DNA from: an uncultured Bacillota bacterium
GTDB taxonomy: Bacteria > Bacillota > Clostridia > Peptostreptococcales > Anaerovoracaceae
NCBI GenBank assembly: GCA_949287095.1
Contig: CASEFA010000002.1
Span: forward strand, 1 to 64,000
Reading direction: 5' to 3'
Length of the DNA stretch: 64,000 nt
The notes under the pieces are model-generated. The model was not told the origin of the DNA. It was given only the letters and a program-made list of their open reading frames with translations, and searched no databases. Positions 61,642 through 64,000 of the stretch are shown in pieces (position 1 is the first letter of the stretch; each line of letters begins with the position of its first letter). Made by a program: the position numbers and the translations under genes.

Positions 61642-62665
61642 ATTCAGCCAACTTACGGTGCCCCTGATTCAGGGCGGCATGGGAGTGGGAATTTCCCTGG
61701 GAGGTCTGGCGGGAGCGGTGGCAAGGGAAGGCGCAATGGGCGTCATCTCCACGGCCTCCATAGGCTTTACCGAAAAGGATTTCTACGAAAACCCGGCGGA
61801 GGCATCGGAAAGAGCGCTGAGGCGGGAGATAAGAAAAGCGAGAGAAATATCGGAAGGAAAGGGCATGGTTGCCGTTAACGCCATGTCCGTCACAACGGAT
61901 TATGCGCGTCTGGTTAAGGCGGCGGCCGATGAAGGAATAGATGCGGTAATATCAGGAGCCGGGCTTCCTACGGAGCTTCCGGAACTGTTAACGGGGAGCG
62001 ACGCTCTGGCGATTCCCATCGTTTCAAGCGCAAAGGCGGCAAAGGTCATAACCGGGCTTTGGAAGAGGCACCACGGATATACTCCCGACGCCATAGTGGT
62101 GGAGGGCCCGAAGGCGGGAGGCCACCTGGGCTTTGACAGAGAGGATCTTGTGGGCGGAACATGTCCGCCTCTTACGGAAACGGTTGCGGAGGTCAGCAGG
62201 CTTTTTCCCGAAATTCCGGTATTTGGCGCCGGAGGTGTGAGATCCCCTGAAGACGTGAAGGCCGTCATGGATGCGGGAGCCTTTGGAGTTCAGGTCGCCA
62301 CGCCTTTCATACTGACTGAGGAGTGCGATGCGTCGGAGGGCTTTAAGAAAGCCATAGCGGAAGCCGGAGAAGACGATATATTCATTCTTAAAAGTCCCGT
62401 GGGAATGCCGGGAAGAGGGTTGAAGACGCCTTTGACGGCGGCCGTTGCCGCAGGAAGAAGGTTTCCCCCGTCAAAGTGCGTAGGATGTATAAGGACGTGC
62501 AATCCGGCGGAAACCCCGTACTGCATAACAGAAGCGCTGAAAAACGCATACCTCGGCAACAGGGAAACGGGACTCTTCTTTTCCGGAGAGTCGGGAGCGT
62601 ATATAAATGAAATAAAAACCGTAAAGCAGGTGGTGAAGAGCCTGTTTGGAAAGGACGGAATATGA
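61628..62665 (+). CDS. Nitronate monooxygenase / FabK-like flavoprotein
   Basis: 345 residues, second TIM-barrel flavoprotein of the same superfamily. N-terminal VPLIQGGMGVGISLGGLAGAVA, EGPKAGGHLGFDRED (the His motif), FGAGGVRSPEDVKAVMDAGAFGVQ, and a C-terminal CVGCIRTCNPAETPYC segment with four cysteines that FabK lacks. Embedded between fabK and fabD, overlapping both, so an accessory role in fatty acid synthesis is suggested. Could be a second enoyl reductase, a nitronate monooxygenase or a quinone reductase; unresolved. Confidence 0.82.
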   Translation: MSGSKFSQLTVPLIQGGMGVGISLGGLAGAVAREGAMGVISTASIGFTEKDFYENPAEASERALRREIRKAREISEGKGMVAVNAMSVTTDYARLVKAAADEGIDAVISGAGLPTELPELLTGSDALAIPIVSSAKAAKVITGLWKRHHGYTPDAIVVEGPKAGGHLGFDREDLVGGTCPPLTETVAEVSRLFPEIPVFGAGGVRSPEDVKAVMDAGAFGVQVATPFILTEECDASEGFKKAIAEAGEDDIFILKSPVGMPGRGLKTPLTAAVAAGRRFPPSKCVGCIRTCNPAETPYCITEALKNAYLGNRETGLFFSGESGAYINEIKTVKQVVKSLFGKDGI

Positions 62666-63597
62666 AGACAGGATTTTTGTTCGCGGGACAGGGAAGCCAG
62701 CACCCGGGAATGGGAACGGATCTCTACGAAAAGTATCCCGAATTCAGAAAGGTTTTCGACCTGCTGACAGAGGAAGAAAGGGAGGCGGCATTTAACGGAA
62801 GCCCCGAGGCCCTTTCCGATACGAGAATCACTCAGCCGGTAATGGTAGCCATGGAGATAGGAATTGCCGAAATCCTTTCGGGCCGCGGAGTCAGGGCAGA
62901 CATGGCGGCGGGACTCAGTCTGGGAGAGTACAGCGCACTTGCCTGCGCGGGAGTTTTCACGGCAGAGGAGGCCGTAAACATCGTCCGTGTAAGAGGAAGA
63001 GCCATGGCCGAATCGTCTAAGGGAATAGACTGCGGAATGGCGGCGGTGCTGGGACTTTCGCCGGATGAAGTGAGAGAATGCTGCGAAAAGGCGACCCGGG
63101 ATACGGGTTCCACGGCTGAAGCCGTAAACTTCAACTGCCCTGGACAGATTGTAATCTCGGGAGAAGCGGCAGCCGTAGCAAAGGCCTGTGATATTGCAAA
63201 GGAAAAGGGAGCTAAGAGAACCATGCCCCTTCCGGTGAGCGGACCTTTCCATACAGTGTTCATGGAGCCTGCGTCCCGGGTTCTTGCGGAGGTCTTTAAC
63301 GAAACGGAATTCGGAAAGCCTGAGATTCCGGTGGTCACCAACGTAACGGGAAGAGCCCTTGGTGAAGATGATGACATTGCCGCAAATCTTGTAAAGCAGG
63401 TCAAGTCGCCTGTTCTCTTTCAGGATTCTCTCAGTTATATGGAGGAAAAGGGCGTGAAGGTGTTCATAGAGATAGGACCGGGCAAGGCCCTTTCAGGCTT
63501 TGTCAGAAAGACATGCTCCAGGGACTCGGTAATCCTGAACGCAGAGACGGCGGATGATATAGAAAACCTATTGGAAAAGCTTAAGGAGATAAGATGA
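62662..63597 (+). CDS. fabD: Malonyl-CoA:ACP transacylase
   Basis: 311 residues. FLFAGQGSQHPGMG at the N-terminus, catalytic Ser in GLSLGEYSALACAG (about 92), the active-site His in SGPFHTVFM (about 196), and the closing VFIEIGPGKALSGF. It loads malonyl groups onto ACP. ATGA overlaps at both ends. Confidence 0.96.
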   Translation: MKTGFLFAGQGSQHPGMGTDLYEKYPEFRKVFDLLTEEEREAAFNGSPEALSDTRITQPVMVAMEIGIAEILSGRGVRADMAAGLSLGEYSALACAGVFTAEEAVNIVRVRGRAMAESSKGIDCGMAAVLGLSPDEVRECCEKATRDTGSTAEAVNFNCPGQIVISGEAAAVAKACDIAKEKGAKRTMPLPVSGPFHTVFMEPASRVLAEVFNETEFGKPEIPVVTNVTGRALGEDDDIAANLVKQVKSPVLFQDSLSYMEEKGVKVFIEIGPGKALSGFVRKTCSRDSVILNAETADDIENLLEKLKEIR

Positions 63598-64000
63598 AGA
63601 CAGCGATAGTGACGGGCGCGGGAAGAGGCATAGGCAGAGCGACGGCCGTAAGGCTTGCCGGGCCTGACGTGACCCTTATCATAAACTACAACAGCAGCAG
63701 CCGGGGAGCAGATGAGACCGCAGAGCTGTGCCGAGAAAAAGGCGCGGAGGTGATAACCGTTCAGGCTGACGTGTCAAAGGCTTCGGACTGTGAAAAGCTG
63801 GTCTCGGCCGCCCTTGAAAAGACAGGGCGCATAGACGTTCTCGTAAACAATGCGGGAATAACGAGAGACGGACTTCTGATGAGAATGAGCGAAGAGGATT
63901 TTGACGACGTAATAGCAGCCAACCTCAGAGGAACGTTTCTCATGATGAAGGCGGTAAGCGGAATCATGCTCAGGCAGAAATACGGCCGCATAGTCAATCT
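63594..64000 (+). CDS. fabG: 3-oxoacyl-ACP reductase FabG (partial, cut by window end)
   Basis: First 135 codons visible. Short-chain dehydrogenase signature TGAGRGIGRATAVRLA (NADPH site) and VNNAGITRDGLLMRM, with NLRGTF. It reduces 3-oxoacyl-ACP. The catalytic Tyr-x-x-x-Lys lies beyond the window. ATGA overlap with fabD. Confidence 0.93.
   Translation, partial: MKTAIVTGAGRGIGRATAVRLAGPDVTLIINYNSSSRGADETAELCREKGAEVITVQADVSKASDCEKLVSAALEKTGRIDVLVNNAGITRDGLLMRMSEEDFDDVIAANLRGTFLMMKAVSGIMLRQKYGRIVN

Overview
The window looks like a chromosomal segment from a strictly anaerobic, mid-GC member of the Clostridia. This rests on the HrcA-GrpE-DnaK-DnaJ-PrmA heat-shock operon under a perfect CIRCE site, a clostridial A-type flavodiiron protein, the FabK type of enoyl-ACP reductase, a Firmicute-type manganese riboswitch, frequent AGA arginine codons and many TTG starts. 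A relative of Anaerovoracaceae / Eubacteriales Family XIII is plausible, but the sequence alone does not prove it.

Layout. 0-2.5 kb: a truncated ISLre2-type transposase and an ECF sigma / membrane anti-sigma pair. 3-7.4 kb: YhdT-PanF pantothenate uptake, a flavodiiron protein and a PLP aminotransferase. 7.4-17.3 kb: mechanosensitive channel, TRIC channel, NfeD-stomatin pair, CstA peptide/pyruvate-type transporter, NhaC antiporter, PHP phosphoesterase, and a MerR regulator divergent from a MATE exporter across a textbook MerR promoter. 18-27.3 kb: P-type ATPase behind a yybP-ykoY manganese riboswitch, S4 RNA-binding protein, acyl-CoA synthetase, a PD-(D/E)XK-like nuclease, a TIM-barrel protein and an ABC-F protein. 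27.4-36 kb: an aromatic amino acid operon (aroF-tyrA-aroB-aroA-aroC-pheA-aroQ, then an M50-like protease and a GNAT) preceded by a Phe/Tyr-rich leader peptide and an attenuator-like hairpin. 36-45.8 kb: a second PD-(D/E)XK-like gene between two direct repeats, then the heat-shock operon, an NSS transporter and a DUF368 lipid-carrier translocase. 45.9-53.1 kb: an accessory island of an AAA/DUF4143 ATPase, its decayed duplicate, an IS110 remnant, small membrane proteins, and a PadR-led operon. 53.2-55.4 kb: O-acetylhomoserine sulfhydrylase and a class-I amidotransferase-like hydrolase. 55.8-64 kb: a type II fatty acid operon (acpP-accBCDA-fabH-fabK-fabK-like-fabD-fabG), cut by the window end.

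The least explained content is non-coding. A family of four ungapped, hairpin-rich repeats of about 195-232 nt lies at 7.5, 17.5, 36.0 and 37.2 kb, always in the same orientation and downstream of a gene; two copies bracket a nuclease-like gene. Two clusters of GTCAA/TTGAC inverted repeats at 17.7 and 55.4 kb share a 20-nt identical core. Three promoter-like sites in the PadR island share an upstream ATACTATGT box. No rRNA, tRNA or CRISPR array was seen. Gene names come from recognition of motifs and overall protein character, not from database searches.
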